A program made the position numbers and the translations under genes. Positions 11,746 through 23,640 of a stretch of 64,000 nucleotides of DNA are shown here, piece by piece. Under the pieces are notes generated by a model. That model had not been told where the DNA came from. It saw only the letters and a program-made list of their open reading frames with translations, and did not search any database. Location of the stretch: contig JAWZYV010000169.1 of assembly GCA_038373885.1 (NCBI GenBank), positions 744,001 through 808,000 of the forward strand. Reading direction: 5' to 3'. The number at the start of each line of letters is the position of its first letter. The stretch's first letter is position 1. The stretch comes from Cheiracanthium punctorium. Its lineage: Eukaryota > Arthropoda > Arachnida > Araneae > Cheiracanthiidae.

Positions 11746-13845
11746 ATTTATTTGAATGCTTGATAAAGATCAAGAGTTTGGAAAGTCAGTGGAGTTATTC
11801 CAGTCTTTTTCTAAGTATAAAATGAACTGCCGAAAGTCAGCTAATAATATTTTTTTACGCCCTCTCTGAAAACTATCTCAAACAAATAAAAGGTTCTATA
11901 AAGAACCTTATATTTTGTTTAAGATTCATAGAGGGGGGGGGGGTGAAAAATCCAATGTACAATTTTAGTATGACAAATTGCAGGGAACCAAAATCAGTTG
12001 GTAATTTATGATTTTTTTATGACTTTATGATAGTAAAAATTACTTTTTCATATTTTAAGATTTTATTTTGTAAAAAAAGCAGTCATAAGTTAAACCCTTA
12101 TTTTAAAACTCATTAAAATTAATAAAATTCAATTTATTAATAGGAATATTGCATATTAATTCGGAAACCTTTGTGAAATAAACAGAGAGGTTACTGAATA
12201 TTTTCTCCAAAATATGCTGAAATATTACATATCTATTCACCTTTAATCTAGAAACCTTTGCAAAAAAAGTGGGAAAATATTTAAATATTTTTCCAAAATA
12301 TGCAGAAACATTTATAGATACCTTGCCTGCCTAGTGCAGAAATGTTCCTGCAATTTAAACTACAAGAGCTACCCCATAGTTTAAGGCAACACTTCCGATT
12401 CTTTTTTTTTTTTTTTTTTTTAATAGTGTAGCTGATAATTTTAGTTAACTAACTTTGTGACTTTTAAGTCTAAATGGTTTGGATTTTTCAGAGAATACCA
12501 GGTGTCACTACCTCTGCTAGGAGTAAAGCGTATGTGTGCTTCCAGATAATTTTTAAAGCTCTGTTGCTACACATTTGGAAAAAAAAAAAAATGCAAAATA
12601 GCTACAATAGCATTCAAAATCAGATTATTTTTTAATGCACCATTTAATGCTCTATTTGTTTTATATTTATGCATTTTCATTTACTTTCAAGAGTTTTTCT
12701 AGAAGTGACTTTCATTTAATGGTTCAATTTAACAACTTATGGCAACAATGCATTCTTGTAACTGTAGTGTTTAAAATAGAATCTGAAATGAGTTATTTTG
12801 AATTTAAGTGAACAAGTGTAAAAGTATTGTGTGTAGTTTTCATTAATACAGCAAAACTTGGATAACTCGAACATGATCAATTCAAAATTTCAACTTTGAA
12901 TTATTCAAGTTTGACTATATAAATAAGAATTATTATTTTATTTATGTATTTATTTATTTATTTTTTGCTGCAAGAAGATCGCTTTTGACTTTCCTAAAAT
13001 GTGTAGGTCAAAAATTAACCCTAGCAGAGAAAATGCTCTCTGATGTTGGATAATTTCTCATTTGTTTTTCACTATTATGATACATATGCTTAAATTTTTA
13101 TCCCGCAATTTAGTGCTAACTATTTATAAAGCAATTATTTAGTTGCCAGATTCTAACCAAGGAAAAAAAAAACAGTAAATAAATACAATAGGTGTGAACT
13201 AAAGGAAAATAAAAGGTGAAATTTTCAGCATTTGTTTTCTCCCCCCATATTTTTCTCTTGATCTGCTGCTGAGTTCAACAATGTTTCATTATACTGGAAA
13301 TCAAATACTTTGTGTATTTCTAAAATGATAGGAAAAGTGTAAAATGCTCTCATTTTCTTTCCCCTTTTTATCTAAGGAGACAGGCTGCAGGCTGTCAAGC
13401 TCTGCTATAGATAATTTTTTGCTTTAGAGCTCTAATGGCATGATTATAAATGATATGTAAAAATTTTCATTACAAGTACACTCATCCTCCTATCTTTCCA
13501 TGAGAAAAAAATACTTATTTCTCTTGTTGAAGTAAGTGGGGCACATGATGCGGGTGCTGTGCTAAAGGGAGTGCCAAGATCAGTTATCGCTCCTTGTGAG
13601 GGGCACCCTAGTTAAGGTTTGCCCCAGGTGTCGTAAACAGTAGTTGCGGCTCCGGTAAGTACTCATGTTCTTGAAACAGCTCTCAATTATTACTCGCACA
13701 GAATGTTTAATTCAGACCTTTAATTTTTTAATTTACTGTTGAACTGAAGAGTTATTTGTGTCTATTAAGATTATTTTAGAGTATACTTATATCTGTAGGT
13801 ACAGATTTTGGACACAAAAAACAATTATTGATAAAATGGCTAGTT
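11746..13845. other. AT-rich spacer with homopolymer runs
   Basis: No gene recognised. There is an 11-G run at about 11933-11943, a long T run near 12403-12421 and an ATTT-rich stretch at about 12940-12965. A higher-GC patch at 13540-13660 has no motif I recognise. Confidence 0.4.
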
Positions 13846-14014
13846 TTACAGAAAGATGTTACATAGCTGCCAATCATCCCGGTTTACCCGGGAGTTTTGC
13901 GGTTTTTTAGTCATTTTCTGATTTTACGGCCGTAAACAAGTTTCTCCCATTTTTTTTCGAATTTTTCTGAATAATTCCTAATTACGGACTAACATTAGAG
14001 GACGGTTGACTTTG

Positions 14015-14232
14015 GGCCCGTTTACATGTGCAAAAATGCGGAGTAAATCCCGGGACTTACACTGCTTTCTATCCCGCTTCCCCTACTTAGGGGGGAAAAT
14101 GCGGGGTAGAAAGATTCCTGGTCGAAAGGAGGGTTAATGCAGAGTCAACCCCGCTTTCCCATGATGCATTGCGAGTTTTCCCCTGTACTCCGCTTTAACC
14201 CGGGATTTTCTATTTTCACAAGTAAACGGGCC
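14015..14232. mobile_element. Small inverted-repeat MITE nested in the hAT-like element
   Basis: GGCCCGTTTACATGTG at the left and ACAAGTAAACGGGCC at the right are inverted repeats enclosing about 218 bp that is GC-richer than its surroundings. The flanks offer only a weak 3-bp duplication (TTT). The end sequence resembles PIF/Harbinger-like MITEs by general look; I cannot assign it. It is the innermost of three nested elements. Confidence 0.6.
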
Positions 14233-14473
14233 TTTACTGCGCAATCGAGGGGAAAGATAGCCGGTTTACGATTCCGCAAATACTCCAGAGGAAAAGTCGT
14301 AGATAGATAATAGTTAAGTGAATTTGGCCGGCGTCGTAACTGCGCGCACTGAATATGCATGTTTACTTATACGATTTTATTTACAGCAATCTGGCAACGG
14401 CAAAACGAAATTGTTTTGATTTCGATCTTACATGCTGCTTCAGCGGTGATGATTAATTATCGGCTGAAACGAA

Positions 14474-14764
14474 ATGCCGACCAAGAAATATTACTAAACT
14501 TTCAAAGATGGTTATGTGAAGGATTTTAAGTTCGTGCTAAAGTCGAAGCTCAGTGATAAGCATGTATTTTGCTCGGTGTGTGGGTGTGATTTCTCGATAT
14601 CGCACGGAGGTAAAAGCGACATAGTTGTGCACACGAAGATAGCTAAGCACCTTAAAAGTGCAAAAGCTATTGATGCATCTCCTTCAATAAGATCTATTTT
14701 TACCACCGACAACGATTTAATTGGAATAAAGGCAGAATGTTTGTTTTACAACGTTTCTGGTTGA
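14474..14764 (+). pseudogene. BED zinc-finger transposase, N-terminal remnant
   Basis: From ATG 14474 the frame reads MPTKKYY, then an in-frame TAA, then TFKDGYVKDFKFVLKSKLSD and a zinc-binding block: CSVC, followed by VHTKIAKH (C-x2-C ... H-x5-H). Next come KAIDASPSIRSIF and IKAECLF, an order familiar from hAT-type transposases with N-terminal BED fingers. The BED finger would bind the element ends. The frame ends at 14764 just after IKAECLF, where intact relatives continue into the dimerisation and catalytic domain. One nonsense codon plus truncation make it non-functional. Confidence 0.7.
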
Positions 14765-15369
14765 ACAATATTTCAAAATAAAATGTCGATATTGCATGGT
14801 AATTTAAAAAAAAAAAATCTTCTATTTTTTTAACTGTCTGAATTGGCAGCTATGATGTTACATTTTGGCAATATTTTTCTGCCAGTTTTTCTGTTAATTT
14901 ACAGAAATAGTATTTTTAGTTATTTCCTATATTACTATTATATTTCTCCAAATGTTTAAATATTTTTGGTACTTGCATATTATCCCGGCGGTTTGCCGAG
15001 AGAAATGCCGGGCATATGAAATTATTAATGGTTTTGAATATATTGCCAATAGTTTGGCAACTCATTTGACATAGTTTGTCAGGAATGACCTCCAGGATAA
15101 TACGTCAGTACCATATTTTTATACACATATTTAAAATTTTTAATGCATTTACAAAAATATAATAGTAATAATATAATAAGTATAATACCAGACTACTTAC
15201 TGGTATTATATTTATTTCATGTATTACAAATTATATTGTTGTAAATTTATTAAATTTTTTTAGTATATGTATAAAAAAAATTAAACATTTGGAGAAATAT
15301 AATAGTAATATATGAAATAACTAAAAATACTATTTCTGTAAATTAACAGAAAAACTGCAGCAAAATGTT

Positions 15370-15745
15370 GCCAGAATGTAACATCTTTCTGTCTACAGGA
15401 AGTTCCTGTATACAGAAGAATTACTGGCAGCAAAAAGTTGCCAGAAAATTTCTGTATACAGGAATTTTCTGTATACAGAAGAATTACTGGTAGCAAAAAG
15501 TTGCCAGAAAATTTCTGTATACAGAAATTTTCTGTCGACAGTAATAAATGTCATTCAACAGAATGATTCTGTAACCCCTACACATAGTTTCTGTATACAG
15601 AAATCAACTGTAAAACGCCGCTTGGGAACGACTTTTATATGTATACGGAAAATTTCTGTAGGGAACAGAATTTTTTTGTCATATAACATACAGCTCCTGG
15701 CAACAGAAAATTTCTGCCTACAGAATATTTCTGGCAACTTTTTGC
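15370..15745. repeat. Palindrome-rich tandem units (CTGTATACAG)
   Basis: Two to three units of about 63-70 bp, each with GCCAGAAAATTTCTGTATAC, CAGAAGAATTACTGG and AGCAAAAAGTT. The perfect palindrome CTGTATACAG occurs five times. The block lies within the right half of the outer element and is probably its subterminal repeat region. Confidence 0.65.
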
Positions 15746-15790
15746 TGCCAGACTTTTTCTTTTGATTTACAGGAATATTTTTTGCAGTGT

Positions 15791-17109
15791 AAATAGGATT
15801 AGTTAAAAATCATAAGCAATTGAATGTTGTAGAGCATTGTGTACCTTTTTTCATTACCTTGTCATTTTTATTTGAATGTAATAACGCTAGATTCTAATAT
15901 GTGAGTCCTTCTTCCGCTTTTCCTTGTAGGAATTTTTTCAATCATCAATGTCAAGCAGTATCTGGCGTGATACAGTAGTGTTTCAGTACTTCAAAGTGTA
16001 ACTGCCGGAACACACTGCGTATTTCTGAACGTAAATATATTTAGAATTAAAGAGTTTCTGTACACAGTTCTGGAGAACTCTCAATTTAATTAAATTTAAA
16101 ATTCCACAGGCATTATCTAGCTTTCATTTAAAACTTTAAGAAGCTCCAAAATCATTTTCTTTCACTTTAGGGGTTTTTTGAAATTATATGCATTAATATA
16201 AACGATTGGGGATAAAATTTCTACAATTTAGGACTATATTAAAATGCATGCTACATTTTGTATTAATTTAAGAATCCCTTCCACAACCATTTATGAGCAC
16301 GGTAAGGTTTATGCTGTCCAATGAAACGGTTATCCTTAGGTGCTTAGAAAATCCTGCCGCAAAATCTCTTCTTCAAACATACGTATCTTGTTATTCCAGA
16401 GACCGTTACTTAACAAAATCATAATTGTCTGTACTGTGGATTCAGATTTTTCATAAAACGGTTATTGAAACACAATCCATGCTAAAGTAAATTTATTTCA
16501 TATTCCTTTTGATATTTTAGTCTGCTGATGATTATTAACGCTTACTAATGCTTACATAATAATTTATAAAAATTATTATATTTTAAATATAATAAAAGAG
16601 TTGTGTTTTTACAAAAGTGCATAGAAAGGTCTAATCGATCGTCTCGTGAAATATCTCACTATCGTATTCCATTTTTCTTTTTATAACATTTTTCTTTTTC
16701 TAGTCATGTAAAAAGCATTTTTATATCATTTAGTAATCCTAGGTGGCCAAGGCCCCTAGACTCGCTACGCTAGCTTCTCGTATGAAGCATTCGGCCCCTA
16801 ATAAATCTTATTCATAAAAAAGGCATAATTTCAACAGACAAAAAACAAAGATTGGATCAGACAGAATGTTACAGAACTACACATTGCTTGATTCTTGCAT
16901 GTTTCTTGGAACATAAAAATTTAAACTTCACATTATTTTTAATTATGTAAAACCTATGGAACACCTTGCGTATTTGTCACCATGGTGATTTTTTATAATT
17001 TGGAAACTTACTTTTATGTATAGTTAATAATTAGTTCTAAGAAAACAGTACTCCATAAGTTTTCTTTGATAAAAACTACGGAACAGTCAGAATAGCTTGC
17101 CACCCATGG
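15791..17109. other. AT-rich spacer
   Basis: No gene recognised in either strand; only short featureless open frames. Confidence 0.4.
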
Positions 17110-17229
17110 CCACTTTTCATTGTTTGGCGGTTTACACATGCTCATAACCGATAATTACTGCACATGTTAGGTTACAGGGAAAACCGCTATCCATACATTC
17201 ATATACATAATCCCTTGCAGATTGGTGTA
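17110..17229. repeat. Dispersed repeat, copy 1
   Basis: It resembles 63345-63474. The closest block is CAGATTGGTGTATTTAGCA, identical in both, preceded by alignable but diverged sequence (TTACACATGCTCATAACCGA against TTACGCATTAGCATAAACGA). The family is unknown to me. Confidence 0.45.
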
Positions 17230-17504
17230 TTTAGCACCCTGAAATATAGCATCTCGCCACGCTTGTAGACATTCAAGCTGTACTATAATGGGCCTAGTTC
17301 ACGCCGGCAAATATTTCTAGTGGTAGCCAATACCCAAGCTGAACCTAACAGGCTTTACTATAAACTGCATTTTAATTACTTTTCATTTTCAAGATACTGC
17401 GTTCTTTACAATTTGGAACACGCCATTTAGATTCACCTCGCTTGCAGAGGCCCTTTGCTAGATCGTACCTGATAGCAAAATGGCGTTTTTTAAATCAGTT
17501 ACAA

Positions 17505-17871
17505 TAGGGATGGACGCCAAACGAAAAATTGGAGTCCCGTGCCTCGCAAAATAGTCTAAAAGCTTCGCCTCGTCTCGCAAAATCCCTATATCGTAATGTT
17601 AAAAATTCTGTCTCGTCTCACAATAAAGCTGTAAACCTATGTCTTGTCTCGCAAAAAAATCCGTCTCGTGAAGATCCCTAGTTACAATTCGTCATTAGGG
17701 ATGGACGCGAGACGAAAAATAAGCGTCTCGTGTCTCGCAAAATAGCCTAAAAGCTTGTCTCGTCTCGCAAAAATCCCTATAGCGTAATGTTAAAAATGTG
17801 TGTCTCGTCTCGCAAAAAAGCTGTAAATCTCTGTCTCGTCTCGCAAAAAATCCGTCTCATGTCCATCCCTA
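17505..17871. mobile_element. Two head-to-tail copies of a GTCTCG-rich MITE
   Basis: Copies start at 17506 and 17697 (offset 191) with AGGGATGGACG. The second ends in the inverse GTCCATCCCT at 17861-17870; the first ends in a decayed version (AAGATCCCT). AGTTACAA occurs before copy 1, after copy 1 and after copy 2, so an 8-bp hAT-sized target duplication is plausible. The inside is built from repeats of GTCTCGTCTCGCAAAA. No reading frame is present. Confidence 0.75.
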
Positions 17872-18846
17872 GTTACAATTAGTTATTCTGTTTTGAAAAA
17901 GGGATAATTGGATCAATGATTTTATGCTGGCGAAGATTGCCAAACCTGGCATCCATTATCCTTATTTTTTCAGTTTTTTTATTAATGTCTTCTGAAAATT
18001 TTGAATTTCGAAATTTAAGTCAGCTTATTGGCTTCCCCGGAATTTTCCGAATCCGTGGACACCTTTGTTTAAGTTCAAATCCCCACGGTTTCGGAGAAGA
18101 TAGCAGAACAATTTTTTGACAGTGGCATCAGCGGCAGCTACTTCTTTTTTAATAATGGAGGGAAACATTTATAAACATTTGACAGCCATTTTGACCGTTA
18201 TAAGTAATTACATAGGGTAATTAATAGATTGAATTCAATCAACTTTCATCAAATAAGAAAATAAATGTATTAAAATTATAATGCTCTATCAAAGCAAAAT
18301 ATCCCAATAGAGTTATTATAAAATAGCGTTTAAAAATAGAAGAGGCTATTAAAACAGAAACACAACTCTATAAATAAGTTTTCGTGAAAACAAACACAAA
18401 CAACGCAAATAGTAAGATGTTGTTCATGTGCATTGAGCTGCGTGTAGGATTTACGAGCAAGAGAAAAGTTAAAATATACAAAAACAGGAACAGTCTGGCA
18501 AAAACTGTCACAAGCTGTGATGCATGGGCTTTTCTTTTAACAGTCGTTTATTTACATGTTAAACACAAAGTAATCTGCTATACATATTAGAGATTTTCTT
18601 TCACTTGACGTTTCCTGACGTTTTCGATTTACTTTCAATTATTCTAGTGACTACTGCTTCAATTGCGATAGAAATGCATATGTTTGAACATTTGAAATCC
18701 GTGCTATTTACACTTTTAATGAATGATTCTCGCTAAAAGGAGAATGTTAATTCACTTAAAATTGTTTAAAACCGTCATTATAATGTTATATTTTATAAGA
18801 TAAGGACTGGTTCACAAGAAGTATGTTGACCAATACTTATACTTTA
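17872..18846. other. AT-rich spacer
   Basis: No gene recognised; short open frames at 17916-18119 and 18384-18590 have no motif. Confidence 0.4.
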
Positions 18847-19080
18847 TATATATATATATATTTCGATGTGGGGCATTTGCCGATTATTAGAAATTGTCCT
18901 CTACATCTTCCCGAAAAGATATTGTCGCCATTTCATTATGGAGGCACCAAGTGGGCGGCAAGCCTTACCCCCCCCCCCCCATGAAAGGACGGACATGTTA
19001 ACATCCATGCCCAAGCTGGGATTCAAACCCGGACTCAGGGCGTGATATAATGGTTCGTTAGCCACTACACCTCCTGGCGA
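18847..19080 (-). mobile_element. tRNA-derived SINE
   Basis: Read on the minus strand, the head has an A-box-like TGTAGTGGCTAACG (about 19058-19071) and a B-box-like GGGTTTGAATCCC (about 19018-19030), at tRNA-like spacing. The body follows (AGCTTGGGCATGG, then CTCCATAATGAAATGGCGAC), and the copy ends in an (AT)n tail at 18847-18861. A 13-C run (plus strand) lies in the body. The body matches the SINE at 35550-35765 in several blocks. It is a retroposed pol III-type element, not a functional tRNA. Confidence 0.75.
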
Positions 19081-20834
19081 ATTTTTTTACAATTGTATGT
19101 GTCGTAAATCTGACTATCCTAAAAGGCATATTATAAAAAACATTTTTAAAATAATTATGCTCGTGGACGAAATACGAAAGAAATATAATTTTGAATGACA
19201 AAGTATTATTTAATTATTTTAAATGAAATTTCAAAAAAAAAGCTGAACTAATCTGTATATAATGCTTATAATGTTTCCAGATTTTGTATGTAACTAGATT
19301 TTACTTTTATACAGTTTCTATTGAAAATAAAAAGATTTGAAGAATTAAATTGCAAGCGCTTATATATATATACATAATTCGAAGTAAAAATATATTTAAA
19401 ATAAGATTTGAATGCTAAAAACGCTTTACAGAAATTGCCTGCGAAGTGAATAATAAGGTTATATAATTTCTTCTGATTATGACATTCATATTTCCTTCAT
19501 GTAGCTTAAATTAAGGAGTTTGAAAGTGACAATTTGTATGTGCCGAAATATATCATTTCAAAAAAAGATTTAATACCGTCAATAGTAATTCTTTTATTTA
19601 AAAATCCTTCAAGGTGTTGATGGGTAATTTGAAAATATGTTTAAATTTTATTTTACTTCTTTTTTATTCTGTTATCTCATAAAAGTATATTTTATTTTGA
19701 AACAAAATATGAATTCAAATAAATTTCATTCTTTTAAAGAAATTGTATGCACGTACACAATTTAACAATGAATGACGACGAAATAGCAATGGAGAAAGCG
19801 TTAGCTGTGTGCACCTTACAAGAGATATATTTTATCATGTGAGACAGATTGTTGTCACCTTAAAACAAAATTTTTCATTTGATAAATGCTATGAAAAAAC
19901 TCACAAAATCCTAAGCAAAAAGTTCACTACAAAAAATATATATATCAACACTTTTTCTCTATAAAATGGCATAGAATAAAACCGAGTACCATAAAATATT
20001 AAAATTTTGAATACAAAATCTCTGCTGTCCAATAATATTGCGTTATGGCCTAATGTGGAAGAATAAGAATTAAATAAAAAAAGTGTAGACTAACACACAT
20101 ATCGGAGGCTCTCTCTTTCTCTCTCTCTCTCTCTCTATTCAGGCATTCTAGGAAAAAGTAAATGCGCAGTTCAAGTTGCTAGTTAAGTTAAATTTTACAG
20201 TTAAAAATATATTTTTTTATTTCACAACTAGTTTTACGCATTGAGACATAGCTTCTACTAAGTCTTTGCAATTTTCGATGATTAATTCAGCCTTAAACCA
20301 TATTTCATTGAGTGAAGAACTGAAGCTGTTTTACTTGATGCAATCCAATTTTATGAATCTTTGCTTCCATATAGTCTATAAACCCACTTTAGGATTTAGA
20401 CCCGGAGTTTTTCTTGTCTAATCTGAAGCGGCCAATTTCTTTTTGATAAAACATCATTCTATTTTTTTAAAATTATGGCACTGAGCAAAATATTGCTAAA
20501 ATATCCTATTTTTGGACGGAAACGTCTTGTTCACCCCTTTTTTGTATCATTATCTTCTTGTTCTGGTCGATTTTGGTCAAGCCTTTCACGGAGATGAATG
20601 GCCCTACTCCCCCCCCCCCCCTCATATTCAACACCTCACAATTTTTTCTCTTTGGGGTGTTTACCTAAAGTTGGAAAATTCAAAAATTTAACCTGGATTC
20701 AATGAATACGAACGGTACTCTACATGCATTGGACATACGCAATATGTCCATGGTCAAAAGTCCTCATTACGGTTGTTATCGCTTTCAGAGACGTGCTAAA
20801 ATTCTGAGGCTTGCCACTTTCTGATTAGGTGATA
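19081..20834. other. AT-rich spacer with CT microsatellite
   Basis: No gene recognised. A CT-rich microsatellite occupies about 20109-20136 and a 13-C run 20609-20621. Confidence 0.4.
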
Positions 20835-20836
20835 TA

Positions 20837-21356
20837 TTGAGTTGTTCAGAAAGTAATGCCGTTTTTACGTATGTCAATATTTTGCCCAGACAAAACTATT
20901 GAAGATGTTGTAATACTACGAAATTCGGCACGTGTGAATTTCTTATCATAGGTGATAGGTTGGAAAGCATTTTCCAAAATTCGTAATTTAATGGTGGATA
21001 GGGGGGGGGGGGCAAAAAATTCTTTTCACATATCCTGCGTGATCTCAAAGAATAAAAGAGATATCTATAAAATTCTTGCTGTAAAATACAGCCCTCGCGA
21101 ATGCCTAAAAGTCGATTTCAGAACATTTTGAATATGATTCTTAATGGAGGGTAAAAAGGGAGAGGGTGTCCAGAGAAAAGGGAGAGGGTGTCCATTTATT
21201 TTTAAGAAAATAATATTATTTTAAAAGTATCCCTTTAAAATTTAATAAAAACTGCTCCTATGTCCAGGCACAGCTTGTTTGTAAATAAATACTTGTGGAA
21301 AATTTATTTGTTTGAGTTATATGTCAGAAAACGACATTAATTTCCGAACAACCTAA
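20837..21356. mobile_element. Mariner-type MITE
   Basis: The left end (TTGAGTTGTTCAGAAAGTAA after TA) and the right end in reverse (TTAGGTTGTTCGGAAATTAA after TA) are inverted repeats of about 30 bp. TA on both sides fits Tc1/mariner insertion. The 520-bp inside has no transposase frame and carries a 12-G run at 21001-21012 and a short duplication of GGGAGAGGGTGTCC at about 21160-21195. Confidence 0.7.
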
Positions 21357-21358
21357 TA

Positions 21359-23124
21359 GCAAACTATTATGCAACTTACGCTGTTTTCCCTTGTCAAAGC
21401 AAAGCAAACATAAACTTTGAATATAATTACAGATTTCGTCTTTGCAATAGAGTTTTTTGATTAAATTGTTTTCTTCAAATGAAAACTTTTTTATATGGGT
21501 TTAAGTTTACAGACGTTTTCATACTTTGGCTAGATAATATTTCATCCGCTGTGTGAAAACTTTAAGCCCACATTTTGAATTCGTTCGTAATCCCCGATTA
21601 TTTACTTAGAATTGCGCGAATTTTTCATAAACATTTAACTGAAAAATGTATGTATATTTGCATTCATAAATATTTAAGCCTGCTAAATTCCGCACCTACC
21701 CAATGAAAACCTGATCTCCATACACTTCAGGAAAAAAAAACAAAAAAAAAAACATTATTATTTTTAAAATCTACCGCAAAACTTTTAAATTAGCCATGTG
21801 CAATTTTCAGTATAAAATGTACCATTATATTTCCATGGCAGAATTCGAAAAATCTCATATTTTAAGGCTGCATTCCTCCTTTTTTCTATTACTGTGTTTT
21901 TGGAAGTGATGATGAACTTTCAAAATTGAAAAGCATAGATTATTAGAGACTGTCTGTCCTTTTGATCGTCCCACACAGGCAGATTTTGCAATATTCACGG
22001 TCAAAACTCCAATATATAAAGTCAACCATGACAGTCACGTTAATTATTTTTTTTTCTTATTGGTTTCTTGAAAACAACAACAGCCTGCATAATATTTGAA
22101 TCGAATGTTTTAACGGTCAACCACCATTGAAAAGTTTAACGTCTCCTAAATACAACTCATTATTGTTTAAATGTGAAGTTATTAAAAAGAAAAGTTCTCG
22201 TGTTTTAAAAGTGTTTGGTGTAGCTTTTATAATACATTGTGAACCTGGCGGTACATATTTGTGTATTTAAAATATGTAGTTATTATTTTCTTTAGTTTTG
22301 TTTTGCAAAAACCAAAATAAAAGAAATCTTTGAGTTAAATTTCATGTAATGATTGTCTTTATTGAGATAGAAAGTTATAAATTCATTAGAATCAGGCTAT
22401 GTTATAAAGATTAGAACAAAGTTCCTCATCGTAGCTTAACGTTTATGTTAATTGTAGTTGCTAATATTTGACACTATCCTCTCTATTTGATAATTAATAA
22501 TAGAAATTTAAAAAACACTAAAATGTTTCTATTTTTTAGTTTTTTAAATTGTTTTAGTTTTATCTTTCGAGAATGTCGTCATATGTCGCGAACAATTAAT
22601 TGAATATTATAGAGACTACAATTCAAAACATAATTATAGAAAAAATTGAAAATCTTGTCGGCAAAGTAAAACTTTTTTGGGCTTTGAGGATGCTTTAACA
22701 AATGACTTTTTATTTGCTTGTAGTATATGCCAAGCATGCTTTTTTTTCGATTTCTTTAGCTTTTTAAATGTTTAAATCCATCCAAAGGTTTTGACCAAAA
22801 AATTTTAAAAATCCGCCTGTGTGCTTCCAATCCCCGTAAATATGCATCGATCGCTGCGAAGTTTGTATGTTACTTCCACGTAGTGTATCATGTGCACTAG
22901 TAAAACTTGTGTACGTACAGTTCTTTTGCATATCAAAGATTTCCAGTACATTACGTTCTATGGGCAGTCATGTTTAAATTAAAATGCAATAGTACACACA
23001 CATACCATATAATATATGTCTTAAGGGGACTCGACACGCCATTTTTAAAAACTATTATTGAACTTTTAAAAATATTTTTTAATTATTAATATTATGTGAA
23101 TGTTAAACACATTTAACCTCAATA
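21359..23124. other. AT-rich spacer
   Basis: No gene or clear repeat boundary recognised. Confidence 0.4.
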
Positions 23125-23129
23125 TATAA

Positions 23130-23640
23130 AAACTAGCCGCCTTGGGCGACCTGCTTTGGCCGTCGATGGCCGCTTCGCAGCCAAAATGTGCAACCTAGAG
23201 CACACTGGACGCTTCGCAGCTGGCTTGTGCAACCTACGGTACACGGGTTTCTTCGCAACCGAAATTTGCACCCTGCGGGTCGTCCGTCAGCTAGTTTATA
23301 TAGATATACGACAAGAACATAATAAACGACACCAAATTAACCTAAATAAAAGCTATGATCCAACAACGTTGAAATCAAAATCCATCCGGTTAAACGCATT
23401 CAAAATTAAATGCTTATGGCAAAACATATGTCACCAAAAACAATCTAAAACACTCAATTAAACACTTCAAAATTAAACAAACGCTTATGGATTTATGACA
23501 AAAATAGAACAAACGTCCCAAAACAATCGAAATAAAAGTTACGATCCAACATCGTTGAAATCAAAATGCATCCGTTTAAACGAATTCAAAATTAAACAAA
23601 CGCTGTCAACAAAACAATCTAAAACACTCAAACACTTTTA
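23130..23640. repeat. 39-bp minisatellite followed by a 186-bp duplication
   Basis: 23169-23285 holds three 39-bp units starting CGCTTCGCAGC (third diverged), each with TGTGCAACCT or similar. Because 39 is divisible by 3, the frame stays open as a 13-residue repeat (GRFAAKMCNLEHT, GRFAAGLCNLRYT, GFFATEICTLRVV). The block is bounded by ACTAGCCGCC on the left and CAGCTAGTTTATATAGATAT on the right, edges like those of the element at 37317-40436. After it, a unit starting at 23344 recurs at 23530 (CGTTGAAATCAAAAT in both). There is no sign that the open frame is a gene. Confidence 0.65.

Larger units (their letters stand above)
13864..14853 (+). mobile_element. hAT-like element derivative nested in the outer element
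   Basis: Terminal inverted repeats TAGCTGCCAAT / ATTGGCAGCTA bound a 0.99-kb insert. GATGTTACA occurs on both sides (13855-13863 and 14854-14862), giving an 8-10-bp target duplication whose exact length is blurred by the palindromic ends. Past the left end lies CCCGGTTTACCCGGGAG. Inside is the start of a BED-type zinc-finger transposase (14474-14764). The catalytic part is absent, so this is an internally deleted, non-autonomous copy. Confidence 0.7.
13849..15790. mobile_element. Outer foldback-type element, split by a later insertion
   Basis: 14861-14959 and 15281-15385 are inverted copies at roughly 90% identity (for example ATTTCTCCAAATGTTTAA against TTAAACATTTGGAGAAAT). The end of the left arm (CAGAAAGATGTTACA) is displaced to about 13849-13863 by the inserted element at 13864-14853. 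The right end reads TATTTTTTGCAGTGT, the reverse of the ACACTGCAAAAAATA end near 2616. The left boundary is approximate and no transposase is visible. Confidence 0.65.
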
